8,102 nt of DNA from Oleiagrimonas sp964566965 (GTDB lineage: Bacteria > Pseudomonadota > Gammaproteobacteria > Xanthomonadales > Rhodanobacteraceae), in NCBI GenBank assembly GCA_964566965.1, contig CAZMKO010000104.1:1-8102 (forward strand). The letters run 5' to 3'. Positions 1-5,920 of the stretch are shown piece by piece. Under the pieces are notes generated by a model, which did no database searches, was not told the DNA's origin, and saw nothing but the letters and a program-made list of their open reading frames with translations. The translations under genes were made by a program, and so were the position numbers. How positions within the stretch are numbered: position 1 is the first letter of the stretch; each line of letters begins with the position of its first letter.

Positions 1-505
1 GGGTCCAGAAATCCCATTGCATGTCGTTGTCGCGCAGGCCGTTGTCGGCGCGGCGCTTTTGCGAGCGGATGAAGTGCTGGAACTTCATCGGGTCGCGCAT
101 GAAGAACACCGGCGTGTTGTTGCCGACCATGTCGAAATTGCCGTCGTCGGTGTAGAAGCGCGTGGAAAATCCGCGCGGATCGCGCCAAGTGTCGGGGCTG
201 CCGCGCTCGCCGGCGACGGTGGAGAAGCGCGTCAGCGTCTCGCACTTGGCACCGGGTTGGAACACCTTGGCGCGGGTCCAGGCGCTGACATCGCCGGTGA
301 CCTCGAAGTGGCCGAAGGCGCCGCCACCCTTGGCGTGGGGTTGGCGTTCGGGGATGCGCTCGCGGTTGAAGGTCGCCATCTGCTCGATCAGGTAATGGTC
401 GTGCAGCACGATCGGGCCGTCGGGTCCGATGGTGAGGGACAGTTCGTCGCTGGCAACCGGGTTGCCGGCATCGTTGGTGGTCGGTGGGTTGGTTTTTTCG
501 CTCAT
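1..505 (-). CDS. Heme catalase, N-terminal part (3' end outside window)
   Basis: Monofunctional heme catalase, which converts hydrogen peroxide to water and oxygen in the cytoplasm as an oxidative-stress defence. The first 168 residues are visible, about a third of a usual small-subunit catalase of roughly 480 residues. After a short polar N-terminus, the proximal signature FNRERIPERQPHAKG lies at residues 46-60 and contains catalytic His57. The distal motif GNNTPVFF at 128-135 supplies catalytic Asn130. The His-Asn spacing of 73 residues equals that of bovine catalase (His75/Asn148). The ATG at 505 is preceded by GGAGAG at about 6 bases, which supports this start. The gene is divergent from cobT, with about 200 bp between them. 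No OxyR site or clear promoter could be picked out by eye. The family is certain. Which katA/katE-type paralogue this is cannot be decided from the N-terminus, although length and style fit small-subunit clade 3. Confidence 0.96.
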   Translation of the reverse strand, partial: MSEKTNPPTTNDAGNPVASDELSLTIGPDGPIVLHDHYLIEQMATFNRERIPERQPHAKGGGAFGHFEVTGDVSAWTRAKVFQPGAKCETLTRFSTVAGERGSPDTWRDPRGFSTRFYTDDGNFDMVGNNTPVFFMRDPMKFQHFIRSQKRRADNGLRDNDMQWDFWT

Positions 506-702
506 CGGTTCTCTCCGGCATGTGGATGAACCGCCCGGCGACATGGCGCGGTGACCGGCACGGGGCCGGGCGTGGCGGAAGTGGCCGGCGCATCGGGTCG
601 GCCACCAGTCGCCAGCATAGGCCGTGGCGCCTGAACACCGCGTGCCCGGGACCGGCGGTATCGTCGCGCGGTACCATGCGCGTTTCCTTTCCTGGGTGTG
701 TC
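506..702. other. Divergent intergenic region between catalase and cobT
   Basis: About 200 bp that should carry the promoters of both divergent genes. I see the catalase ribosome-binding site (GGAGAG on the minus strand, about 511-516) but no convincing -35/-10 pair on either strand. The cobT reading frame stays open backwards through this stretch to before 500, and the translated upstream part has no catalase- or CobT-like features, so I treat it as non-coding. A cobalamin riboswitch would be expected to show the B12-box and the conserved GGCTGCCCCCGCAACTG-like core. Neither is visible. Confidence 0.5.
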
Positions 703-1770
703 GTGACCACAGACTGGTTCCATCGTCCCTGTGCGGAGGTGTCGGCACGGCACCGCCGGCGCGCGTGGCAGCGGCAACGCTGCCTCACCAAGCCGGAGGG
801 CTCGCTGGGCCGTATCGAAGGGCTCGCCGTGGAGTTGGCGGCCATGCAGGGGCGCGATGGACCGCGCGCCACGCGTGTGCCGGTGATCGTGTTCGCCGCC
901 GACCATGGCATCAGCGCGCAGGGCGTATCCGCCTACCCGCCGGAAGTAACCGTGCAGATGTTGCAGAACTTTGCCGCCGGCGGCGCGGCCATCGCCGTGC
1001 TGGCGCGTGAGCAGGGCCTGCCGTTGCACGTGGTGGACGTGGGCAGTCGTGCCACACAATCCATGGTTGGCGTGACGACCGATCGCCCGCGTCGCGCGAC
1101 ACGGGATTTTTGCACCGCGCCGGCCATGGACGAGGCGGACCTGCATCACGCGTTGGATGCCGGCAAGCGGGCCGTGGATACGGTTGCCGCCGGCGGTGCC
1201 GATGTGCTGATACTGGGCGAGATGGGCATCGGCAATACCACGGCTGCCAGTGCGATCGCCTGTGCGCTGACCGGCCTGGCCGCCGGAGAGGTGACCGGTG
1301 CCGGAACCGGGCTCGATGCCGGACGCCAGGCACACAAGCAGTCGCTCATCGAGCGGGGATTGGCCCGCCACGGTCATGCCATCGGGGCGGCATCGATACC
1401 GGCCATGGAAGCGCTGCGCCGCGTCGGCGGTCTGGAGATCGCGGCGTTGGCCGGGGCCATGCTGGCGGCCGCGCAACGCGGCATACCGGTGCTGGTGGAC
1501 GGGTTCATCGTTACCGTGGCGGCACTGGCGGCGGTCGGCATCCAGTCCGGTGTACGCGGCTGGTTGCTGTTCTCGCACCGTTCCGCCGAGCACGGGCACG
1601 CGAGGATCCTCGAGGTCCTGCGGGCCGAGCCGCTGCTGCAGCTCGATTTGCGTCTCGGGGAAGGATCGGGCGCGGCTCTGGCACTGCCGCTGCTGCGCCT
1701 GGCGTGCGCCCTGCACAACGGCATGGCCACGTTCGCCGAGGCGTCGGTGAGCGGGCGGGGCGACGCGTGA
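703..1770 (+). CDS. cobT: Nicotinate-nucleotide--dimethylbenzimidazole phosphoribosyltransferase CobT
   Basis: CobT transfers phosphoribose from nicotinate mononucleotide to 5,6-dimethylbenzimidazole, giving alpha-ribazole 5'-phosphate for the lower loop of cobalamin. The protein has 355 residues from GTG 703, close to the usual length of about 350. Family motifs appear in order: KPEGSLGR (30-37), FAADHG (64-69), LGEMGIGNTTAASA (171-184), VDGFI (265-269) and RLGEGSGA (317-324). Glu320 aligns with the catalytic Glu317 of Salmonella CobT, and Glu173 with its Glu174. The GTG was chosen because it leaves about 28 residues before KPEGS, as in known CobT proteins. An in-frame ATG at 676 is an alternative, and neither has a strong Shine-Dalgarno sequence. 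It is the first gene of a cobT-cobC-cobS operon, and its TGA overlaps the ATG of the next gene by one base (TGATG). Confidence 0.95.
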   Translation: MTTDWFHRPCAEVSARHRRRAWQRQRCLTKPEGSLGRIEGLAVELAAMQGRDGPRATRVPVIVFAADHGISAQGVSAYPPEVTVQMLQNFAAGGAAIAVLAREQGLPLHVVDVGSRATQSMVGVTTDRPRRATRDFCTAPAMDEADLHHALDAGKRAVDTVAAGGADVLILGEMGIGNTTAASAIACALTGLAAGEVTGAGTGLDAGRQAHKQSLIERGLARHGHAIGAASIPAMEALRRVGGLEIAALAGAMLAAAQRGIPVLVDGFIVTVAALAAVGIQSGVRGWLLFSHRSAEHGHARILEVLRAEPLLQLDLRLGEGSGAALALPLLRLACALHNGMATFAEASVSGRGDA

Positions 1771-2345
1771 TGATTGTGGACCTGATACGCCATGCCACGA
1801 CCGGCCGCGCCGGGTATCTGGACGGGCGCACGGACCCGGCACCGCTCCCCGAGGCGGTGCGGGCGGTCCGGCGGGCATACGGACACCGTGACTGGTCGCG
1901 GGTGATCAGTTCGCCGCGTCGGCGCGCCATGGAGACGGCATGTGTGCTGACGCCGGAGGCGCCGATGTGTGACCCGCGCTGGCGCGAAATGGATTTCGGC
2001 GACTGGGACGGCCGCGCCCTAGCGAGTCTGGATGCGGGCGCCGTGGCCCGTTTCCATCAGGATCCGGCCGGCCATGGCCCGCCGAAGGCCGAGCCCTGGG
2101 CGGCCTTCGTGACGCGTGTCGAGGCGGCACTGGCGTCGTTGCTGGATACCGGTGAGGACGGGTCGCCGGTGCTGGTGGTCAGTCATGCCGGCCCGATGCG
2201 CACGCTGTTGTCGCTGGCGCTGGGTTGGACGCCGGCGCAGACCTGGAGCCTGCGGCTGGACTACGGTGCGCGTCTGCGCCTGCGGCTGGGACGCGGCGAC
2301 GACGGGACGCCGTGGGGAGAAATACGGGAGCTGGACCACCCATGA
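1770..2345 (+). CDS. cobC: Histidine phosphatase, probable alpha-ribazole phosphatase CobC
   Basis: 191-residue protein of the histidine phosphatase (phosphoglycerate mutase-like) superfamily. Visible catalytic features are the N-terminal LIRHAT motif (5-10, phosphorylated His8), SSPRRRAMETA (47-57, phosphate-binding Arg), REMDFGDWDGR (72-82) and VVSHAGPMR (136-144, second catalytic His139). The family alone does not fix the substrate. The position between cobT and cobS, overlapping both, makes alpha-ribazole-5'-phosphate phosphatase the natural role: it would dephosphorylate the CobT product, or adenosylcobalamin phosphate after CobS. The nucleophile motif reads RHAT instead of the common RHGE, a tolerated variation. 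The ATG shares one base with the cobT stop, and the TGA overlaps the cobS start (ATGA), which suggests translational coupling. The symbol follows enterobacterial usage; in Pseudomonas denitrificans, cobC names a different enzyme. Confidence 0.88.
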   Translation: MIVDLIRHATTGRAGYLDGRTDPAPLPEAVRAVRRAYGHRDWSRVISSPRRRAMETACVLTPEAPMCDPRWREMDFGDWDGRALASLDAGAVARFHQDPAGHGPPKAEPWAAFVTRVEAALASLLDTGEDGSPVLVVSHAGPMRTLLSLALGWTPAQTWSLRLDYGARLRLRLGRGDDGTPWGEIRELDHP

Positions 2346-3058
2346 TCGCGCGTCGCCTGATTCTGGCCATACAATTTCTGACCCGCCTGCCGACACCGCA
2401 GGTGCGCGATTTCGATCCGGTCGACCTGACCCTCAGTGCGCGCTGGCATCCCCTGGTGGGCCTGTTGATCGGTGCCTTGCTGTGGTGCGTGCTGCATGTC
2501 CTCGGAGCCCATCCGATGCCGGCCGCGGCGGTGACCGTGGCCGCCTGGGTATGGATCACCGGCGCGCTGCACCTGGACGGCATGGCCGACGTGGCCGACG
2601 CGCTGGGAGCGGCACACCGCGATCCGCAACGGTTCCTGGACGTATTGAAGGATTCGCATCTCGGGGTGTTCGGTGCGGTCACCCTGGTGGTGCAGCTGTT
2701 GCTGAAATTCGCGTTGCTGCACGCCATGGCCGGCACCGGTGCGTCGGCATTGCTGCTGATCCCGGCGTGGGCGCGTTGGGGCACGCTGGTCTGGAGCCAT
2801 GGTCTGCCGCCGTTGCAGGCGGGCATGGGCGAGCGTTTTGCATGGCAGCTGGGGTGGGGCACGATCGCCGGCTGGGCGGTGTTGCTCGGCCTGGTCAGCT
2901 TGTGGTTGGCACCCGCCCTGCTGGTGGCGTATCTGGTCGTACCGCTGATCGCGTTGTACTGGAAGCATCGCCTCGGCGGAATTTCCGGCGATGGCCTCGG
3001 CGCCGGCATCGAGGCCACGGAAATGCTGTTGCTGCTGGCTTGCGTGATGACCTTGTAA
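2342..3058 (+). CDS. cobS: Adenosylcobinamide-GDP ribazoletransferase (cobalamin synthase) CobS
   Basis: CobS joins adenosylcobinamide-GDP to alpha-ribazole (or its phosphate), making adenosylcobalamin (phosphate) at the inner membrane. The protein has 238 residues, against about 247 in enterics. The diagnostic metal-binding motif HLDGMADVADA is at 77-87, followed by KDSHLGVFG (103-111) and GGISGDGLGA (212-221). Several hydrophobic helices (about 40-58, 61-76, 112-145, 172-206 and 222-236) fit a multi-pass membrane protein. The ATG at 2342 was chosen over an in-frame upstream ATG at 2225 because the family begins immediately before the RLILAIQFLTRLP-type segment. It also overlaps the cobC stop (ATGA), with GGGAG about 11 bases upstream. 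It is the last gene of the operon. No T-tract terminator for this strand follows; the hairpin beyond it is oriented for the minus strand. Confidence 0.96.
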   Translation: MIARRLILAIQFLTRLPTPQVRDFDPVDLTLSARWHPLVGLLIGALLWCVLHVLGAHPMPAAAVTVAAWVWITGALHLDGMADVADALGAAHRDPQRFLDVLKDSHLGVFGAVTLVVQLLLKFALLHAMAGTGASALLLIPAWARWGTLVWSHGLPPLQAGMGERFAWQLGWGTIAGWAVLLGLVSLWLAPALLVAYLVVPLIALYWKHRLGGISGDGLGAGIEATEMLLLLACVMTL

Positions 3059-3094
3059 ACCGTGATCGGAACGGCACCGGCAGGGTGCGGGCAC

Positions 3095-3115
3095 AAAAAA
3101 ACCGCGCGGACGCGG
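3095..3115 (-). terminator. Rho-independent terminator of the tRNA-Thr gene
   Basis: Read on the minus strand, CCGCG pairs with CGCGG around a 4-base TCCG loop (3115-3102), followed directly by seven T residues (3101-3095). It lies about 40 bases beyond the tRNA 3' end, which is where a tRNA transcript would end. A GCACC/GGTGC hairpin at 3074-3088 lies further on but has no T-tract on either side. Confidence 0.8.
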
Positions 3116-3151
3116 CATGCGGGAACCGTAGCAATATCGGGGTGCCGGAAG

Positions 3152-3227
<76 letters not shown>

Positions 3228-3246
3228 GTGTTCCAGCGAGCCCGCG

Positions 3247-3276
3247 ATTTTAGCGGCGCGGACTTGTCGATGGCAA
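3247..3276 (-). promoter_or_regulatory. Sigma70-type promoter of the tRNA-Thr gene
   Basis: On the minus strand, TTGCCA (-35, 3276-3271) and TAAAAT (-10, 3252-3247) are separated by 18 bases. The -10 ends 19 bases before the mature tRNA 5' end, so initiation would give a short leader of about a dozen bases. The -35 starts a few bases after the T-rich tail of the rpmJ terminator, so the two transcription units are packed end to end. Confidence 0.75.
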
Positions 3277-3284
3277 GCGCCGGA

Positions 3285-3315
3285 CAAGAAAACGGCAGGC
3301 GAAATGCCTGCCGTT
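3285..3315 (-). terminator. Rho-independent terminator of rpmJ
   Basis: A perfect 10-bp stem, AACGGCAGGC pairing with GCCTGCCGTT, has a 5-base loop (plus-strand 3291-3300, loop 3301-3305, 3306-3315). On the minus strand it is followed by a T-rich run (TTTTCTT, overlapping the end of the stem). It starts about 24 bases after the rpmJ stop codon. Confidence 0.9.
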
Positions 3316-3338
3316 CCAAAACCGGTTGCCCGGCGTTT

Positions 3339-3464
3339 TCAGCGCTGGCGCGCCTTGAAACGCGGGTTGCTCTTGCAGATCACGAAAACTTTGCCGCGAC
3401 GGCGCACGACCTTGCAGTCGCGGTGACGCTGCTTGGCGGACTTGAGCGAGGAAAGCACCTTCAC
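3339..3464 (-). CDS. rpmJ: 50S ribosomal protein L36, Cys-poor 41-residue form
   Basis: Small, very basic 41-residue protein matching L36 of the large ribosomal subunit. It starts MKVLSSLKSAKQRHRDC and ends NPRFKARQR. Canonical zinc-binding L36 (about 38 residues) carries a Cys-Cys-Cys-His set. Here only two of the cysteines remain, Cys17 and Cys30; the first Cys and the His ligand are replaced and there is a short insertion, as in the zinc-independent (C-minus, YkgO-like) paralogues. The GTG start is supported by AGGAG 6 bases upstream (3475-3471) and by full alignment to the family N-terminus. It is transcribed alone, with its own promoter and a strong terminator, not inside a ribosomal-protein operon. 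In many proteobacteria the C-minus form is a second copy induced under zinc limitation, while some xanthomonad relatives use this form generally. No Zur site was recognised, so zinc control is not claimed. Confidence 0.95.
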   Translation of the reverse strand: MKVLSSLKSAKQRHRDCKVVRRRGKVFVICKSNPRFKARQR

Positions 3465-3507
3465 GGCGGACTCCTGAATCTGGCGAAATGACTATATGAA
3501 GTCGGCC

Positions 3508-3536
3508 ATTTTAGCGTGCGTTGTACCGGTTTACAA
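3508..3536 (-). promoter_or_regulatory. Sigma70-type promoter of rpmJ
   Basis: On the minus strand, TTGTAA (-35, 3536-3531) and TAAAAT (-10, 3513-3508) are separated by the optimal 17 bases. The -10 lies 43 bases before the GTG start, giving a 5' leader of about 35 bases with an AGGAG ribosome-binding site. The identical -10 hexamer is used by the neighbouring tRNA-Thr promoter. Confidence 0.75.
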
Positions 3537-3656
3537 GCACCCGGGCATGTCCCGGAGTATCCGGGGGGACGCGTGTCGCGGGCCGGCTTTTCCGATTGGC
3601 GGCGGCTTGCCTTGCGCCTGGTGGCGTGCCGACGTGTACGGGCCGTGCGGCCGGGA

Positions 3657-3674
3657 CCGCATGCTAGCATGCGG
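3657..3674. promoter_or_regulatory. 18-bp perfect palindrome over a probable -10 box of the transaminase gene
   Basis: CCGCATGCTAGCATGCGG equals its own reverse complement over all 18 bases. It contains TAGCAT (3665-3670), a plausible -10 element 29 bases before the transaminase ATG, though no good -35 is seen 16-18 bases upstream. With no loop, the sequence is poorly suited to an RNA hairpin and better suited to a dimeric protein-binding site. Its position over the core promoter would fit a repressor operator, but no regulator gene is adjacent and I cannot name a factor. The 120 bp between this site and the rpmJ promoter show nothing else recognisable. Confidence 0.4.
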
Positions 3675-3699
3675 CTTTGCCTTTCGCGGAGCCTCCGAG

Positions 3700-4845
3700 A
3701 TGCGTCTGGACACCAAATTGCCCAAGGTCGGCACCACCATTTTCAGCGTGATGAGCCAGTTGGCCGTGGAGCACAAAGCGGTGAATCTGGGTCAGGGGTT
3801 TCCCGATTTCGAACCGCCCGAAGCCCTGCGCGAGGCCGTGACCCGCGCCATGGCCGAGGGCCACAACCAGTACGCCCCCGGCATCGGCATGCCGGCGCTG
3901 CGCGAACAGATCGCGCTGAAGACCGAACGCATGCATGGTCGCCGGGTCAGTCCCGACACCGAGGTCACCGTGACCTCCGGGGCCACCGAGGCGATCTTTG
4001 CGGCCATCGCGGCCGTGGTGCGGGCCGGCGACGAGGTGATTGTGTTCGATCCGGCGTACGACTGCTACGAGCCGGCGATCAACCTGCAGGGGGCGACGGC
4101 GGTGCACCTGCCGCTGCAGGCGCCGTCGTTCCACGTTGACTGGCAACGCGTGCGCGAGGCGATCACGCCGCGCACACGCATGATTTTGATCAACAGCCCG
4201 CACAACCCCACCGGCGCGATCCTGGCCTCCAGCGATCTGGATGCGCTGGCCGAGCTGGTGCGCGGGACCGATATCGTGGTGCTTTCCGATGAGGTCTATC
4301 AGCACATCGTGCACGACGGTGCCGAGCACCAGAGCGTGTGGCGCCACGAGGAACTGGCGGCGCGCAGTTTCGTGGTCGGCTCGTTCGGCAAGACCTGGCA
4401 CTGCACCGGCTGGAAGGTCGGCTATTGCGTGGCGCCGAAGGCGTTGTCGGCCGAATTTCGCAAGGTGCACCAGTATCTGACGTTCTGCACGTTCCGTCCG
4501 GCCCAGGTGGCCTTGGCCAACGCGCTGGAAAACGATGCGGCGCATTACCAGGGGCTGTCCGCCTTCTACCAGGCGCGCCGGGATCGTTTCCGCGCGTTGC
4601 TGCAGGATTCCCGATTGACCTGCCTGGATGTCGAGGGAGGGTATTTTCAGCTGGTCGACTACAGCGCCATCCGCGACACTGACGACATCAATTTCAGCGA
4701 ATGGCTGGTGCGCGAGGCCGGCGTGGCGGCCATTCCGTTGTCGCCGTTCTACGCCACGCCGCCGTCCTCGCGCCTGCTGCGCCTGTGTTTCGCCAAGAAC
4801 GATGCCACGCTGGAGGCGGCCGCCGAGCGACTGCGGCAGTTGTGA
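3700..4845 (+). CDS. PLP-dependent methionine (glutamine) transaminase, YbdL/MtnE type
   Basis: 381-residue fold-type I aminotransferase, class I/II, closely resembling E. coli YbdL (386 residues), a methionine-preferring transaminase. Visible features are NLGQGFPDFEPP (29-40), NQYAPGIG (56-63), TVTSGATEAIF (90-100), NSPHNPTG (165-172, with Asn169), VVLSDEVYQH (193-202, with Asp197 for the pyridine nitrogen), SFGKTWHCTGWK (228-239, with Lys231 forming the internal aldimine) and LLRLCFAK (359-366, with Arg361 binding the substrate carboxylate). The start ATG has CGGAG about 8 bases upstream and gives the family-typical N-terminus KLPKVGTTIFSVMSQ. The frame is open further upstream, but that part looks non-coding. 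The following nitrilase-family gene begins at the stop codon or nine bases after it, so the two are probably co-transcribed. Likely role: transamination of 4-methylthio-2-oxobutyrate to methionine with glutamine as donor. Kynurenine or other aromatic substrates are also possible. Confidence 0.92.
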   Translation: MRLDTKLPKVGTTIFSVMSQLAVEHKAVNLGQGFPDFEPPEALREAVTRAMAEGHNQYAPGIGMPALREQIALKTERMHGRRVSPDTEVTVTSGATEAIFAAIAAVVRAGDEVIVFDPAYDCYEPAINLQGATAVHLPLQAPSFHVDWQRVREAITPRTRMILINSPHNPTGAILASSDLDALAELVRGTDIVVLSDEVYQHIVHDGAEHQSVWRHEELAARSFVVGSFGKTWHCTGWKVGYCVAPKALSAEFRKVHQYLTFCTFRPAQVALANALENDAAHYQGLSAFYQARRDRFRALLQDSRLTCLDVEGGYFQLVDYSAIRDTDDINFSEWLVREAGVAAIPLSPFYATPPSSRLLRLCFAKNDATLEAAAERLRQL

Positions 4846-4853
4846 ACGCGGGC

Positions 4854-5669
4854 ATGCGCGACCTCCGGGTGTCGCTGGTGCAGGGGGACACGCGCTGGCA
4901 CGATCCGGTGGGCAATCGCCGGTACTACGGCGAACTCGTTGCGCCGCTGGCCGGTCGGACCGACCTGGTGATTTTGCCGGAAACCTTCACCAGCGGTTTT
5001 TCCAACGCGGCCATCGATGCGGCCGAGGACATGCAGGGTCCGACGCTGGACTGGTTGCAAGACATGGCTGCCCGCCTCGATGCCGCCATGCTGGGCAGTG
5101 TGCAGTTGCGGGCGGATGGGGCCGGCGGGTCGGGCGTGTACAACCGCATGCTGTTCGTCACGCCCGACGGGGACGTGCGTCATTACGACAAGCGGCATTT
5201 GTTCCGTTACGCCAACGAACACGAGCACTACAGTGCCGGTGGCGAGCGTCTGGTGGTGGAATGGCGTGACTGGCGTCTCCTGCCGCAGGTTTGTTACGAC
5301 CTGCGCTTTCCGGTGTGGATCCGCAATCGCCGCGACGATGCGGCGGCGGCCGGCATGGAGTACGACCTGGCGGTGTTCGTCGCCAACTGGCCGGCCCCGC
5401 GTCGGCACGCCTGGCGCACGTTGTTGCGCGCACGCGCCATCGAGAACCTGGCCTGCTGCATTGGCGTGAACCGTGTCGGCCGTGACGGCAACGGCCACGA
5501 GTATGCCGGCGACAGCGCGATCCTGGATCCGCAGGGCATGCCGCTGGTTGAGCTTGGCGCGCGTGAGCAGGTGGTCACCTGCGTGCTGGAGGCCGCGCGG
5601 CTGCAAGCCCATCGCGAGCATTTTCCGGCCTGGATGGATGCCGACGGTTTCAGTCTGGACGCCCCATAG
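4854..5669 (+). CDS. Nitrilase-family omega-amidase, YafV type (2-oxoglutaramate amidase)
   Basis: 271-residue carbon-nitrogen hydrolase with the full Glu-Lys-Cys triad: Glu43 in VILPETFTSGFS, Lys113 in HYDKRHLF and Cys147 in QVCYDLRFPVW. The length and the PETFTSGFS/CYDLRFP motifs match the YafV/Nit2 branch, whose members hydrolyse 2-oxoglutaramate (and 2-oxosuccinamate) to 2-oxoglutarate and ammonia. Its place directly behind a YbdL/MtnE-type transaminase supports that role: the amidase would remove the product formed when glutamine donates the amino group and so pull the transamination forward. ATG 4854 was chosen because it gives the normal MRDLRVSLVQ start. A GTG at 4842 would overlap the transaminase stop (GTGA) and add four residues. 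Neither has a clear Shine-Dalgarno sequence, which fits translational coupling. Beta-ureidopropionase or other nitrilase branches are less likely. Confidence 0.9.
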   Translation: MRDLRVSLVQGDTRWHDPVGNRRYYGELVAPLAGRTDLVILPETFTSGFSNAAIDAAEDMQGPTLDWLQDMAARLDAAMLGSVQLRADGAGGSGVYNRMLFVTPDGDVRHYDKRHLFRYANEHEHYSAGGERLVVEWRDWRLLPQVCYDLRFPVWIRNRRDDAAAAGMEYDLAVFVANWPAPRRHAWRTLLRARAIENLACCIGVNRVGRDGNGHEYAGDSAILDPQGMPLVELGAREQVVTCVLEAARLQAHREHFPAWMDADGFSLDAP

Positions 5670-5690
5670 CAGCGCGTCGTGAGCGTCCGC

Positions 5691-5760
5691 CTGTGGGAGC
5701 GGCTTCAGCCGCGATGCGTGCTTGCCGGTATCCGGTCATCACGGCTGGGGTCACTCCAAC
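5691..5760. repeat. REP-like palindromic repeat, with a possible diverged inverted partner
   Basis: Starting 22 bases after the amidase stop, CTGTGGGAGCGGCTTCAGCC and the following GCGAT (5691-5715) form the classic xanthomonad/pseudomonad REP-like unit: a GTGGGAG head and a CGGC-TTCA-GCCG stem-loop. Bases 5737-5760, read on the minus strand, give GTTGGAG followed by CCCCAGCCGTGA in the same arrangement, a plausible degenerate partner in opposite orientation. The first unit is clear, while the second may be coincidence, since it overlaps the end of a possible small ORF. No RAYT transposase gene lies nearby. Confidence 0.65.
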
Positions 5761-5864
5761 AGCTTGTCGAGCGGCTCGCACGGGCACGGATTCAACGTGC
5801 AGGATGCATTCAAGGCCGGGTCATCTGTCTGAACCGGGCATGCGTCGTCCATACGCCGACGCAT
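5751..5864 (-). CDS. Possible small Cys-rich protein (37 residues), unrecognised
   Basis: A minus-strand ORF from ATG 5864 to TGA encodes 37 residues with four cysteines (9, 22, 27, 29; C-x12-C-x4-C-x-C). Its second half reads DDPALNASCTLNPCPCEP and it ends DKLLE. About three quarters of its codons end in G or C, compatible with the GC-rich genes around it. It would lie between convergent and divergent neighbours, end inside the REP-like doublet and start 57 bases from the beta-barrel gene. Against it, there is no good ribosome-binding site before ATG 5864 or the internal ATG 5852, no clear promoter, and the length is within chance for GC-rich DNA. The frame is open further upstream to an ATG at 5939 inside the beta-barrel gene. 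I do not recognise a family and propose no function. Confidence 0.25.
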   Translation of the reverse strand: MRRRMDDACPVQTDDPALNASCTLNPCPCEPLDKLLE

Positions 5865-5865
5865 G
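5839..5865. repeat. Perfect 9-bp inverted repeat upstream of the beta-barrel gene
   Basis: CATGCGTCG (5839-5847) and CGACGCATG (5857-5865) are exact reverse complements separated by 9 bases. On the plus strand the structure ends about 20 bases before a probable -10 box of the beta-barrel gene. On the minus strand it spans the first codons of the possible small ORF. There is no T-tract on either side, so it is not an intrinsic terminator. An operator or a 5'-end RNA hairpin is possible. Confidence 0.55.
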
Positions 5866-5891
5866 TAAAACGGTTGCAAAGATTCGATAAT
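5864..5891 (+). promoter_or_regulatory. Candidate promoter of the beta-barrel gene
   Basis: GATAAT (5886-5891) is a good -10 box 29 bases before the ATG. The sequence 16 bases upstream, TGTAAA (5864-5869), is only a weak -35 match and touches the right arm of the inverted repeat at 5839-5865. A CGAGG ribosome-binding site (5909-5913) lies 7 bases before the start codon. Confidence 0.45.
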
Positions 5892-5920
5892 GACCTCTCC
5901 CCACCAAGCGAGGTTCCCCC

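Noticed and set aside
506..702. Cobalamin riboswitch in front of cobT
   Set aside because: No B12-box or conserved riboswitch core could be found by eye; a covariance-model search would be decisive.
502..1878. Long minus-strand open frame of 458 codons opposite cobT
   Set aside because: It is a GC-rich shadow of cobT: composition is dominated by Arg, Gly, His and Gln with no family features, whereas the plus-strand frame carries all CobT motifs.
3074..3088. GCACC/GGTGC hairpin just after cobS as a cobS terminator
   Set aside because: No T-tract follows it on the plus strand; it is followed by an A-run that belongs to the opposite-strand tRNA terminator.
3664..4545. Minus-strand open frame of 293 codons opposite the transaminase
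   Set aside because: Antisense shadow; the plus-strand frame has the complete PLP-enzyme motif set.
4749..5621. Minus-strand open frame of 290 codons opposite the omega-amidase
   Set aside because: Antisense shadow of a gene with an intact Glu-Lys-Cys triad on the plus strand.
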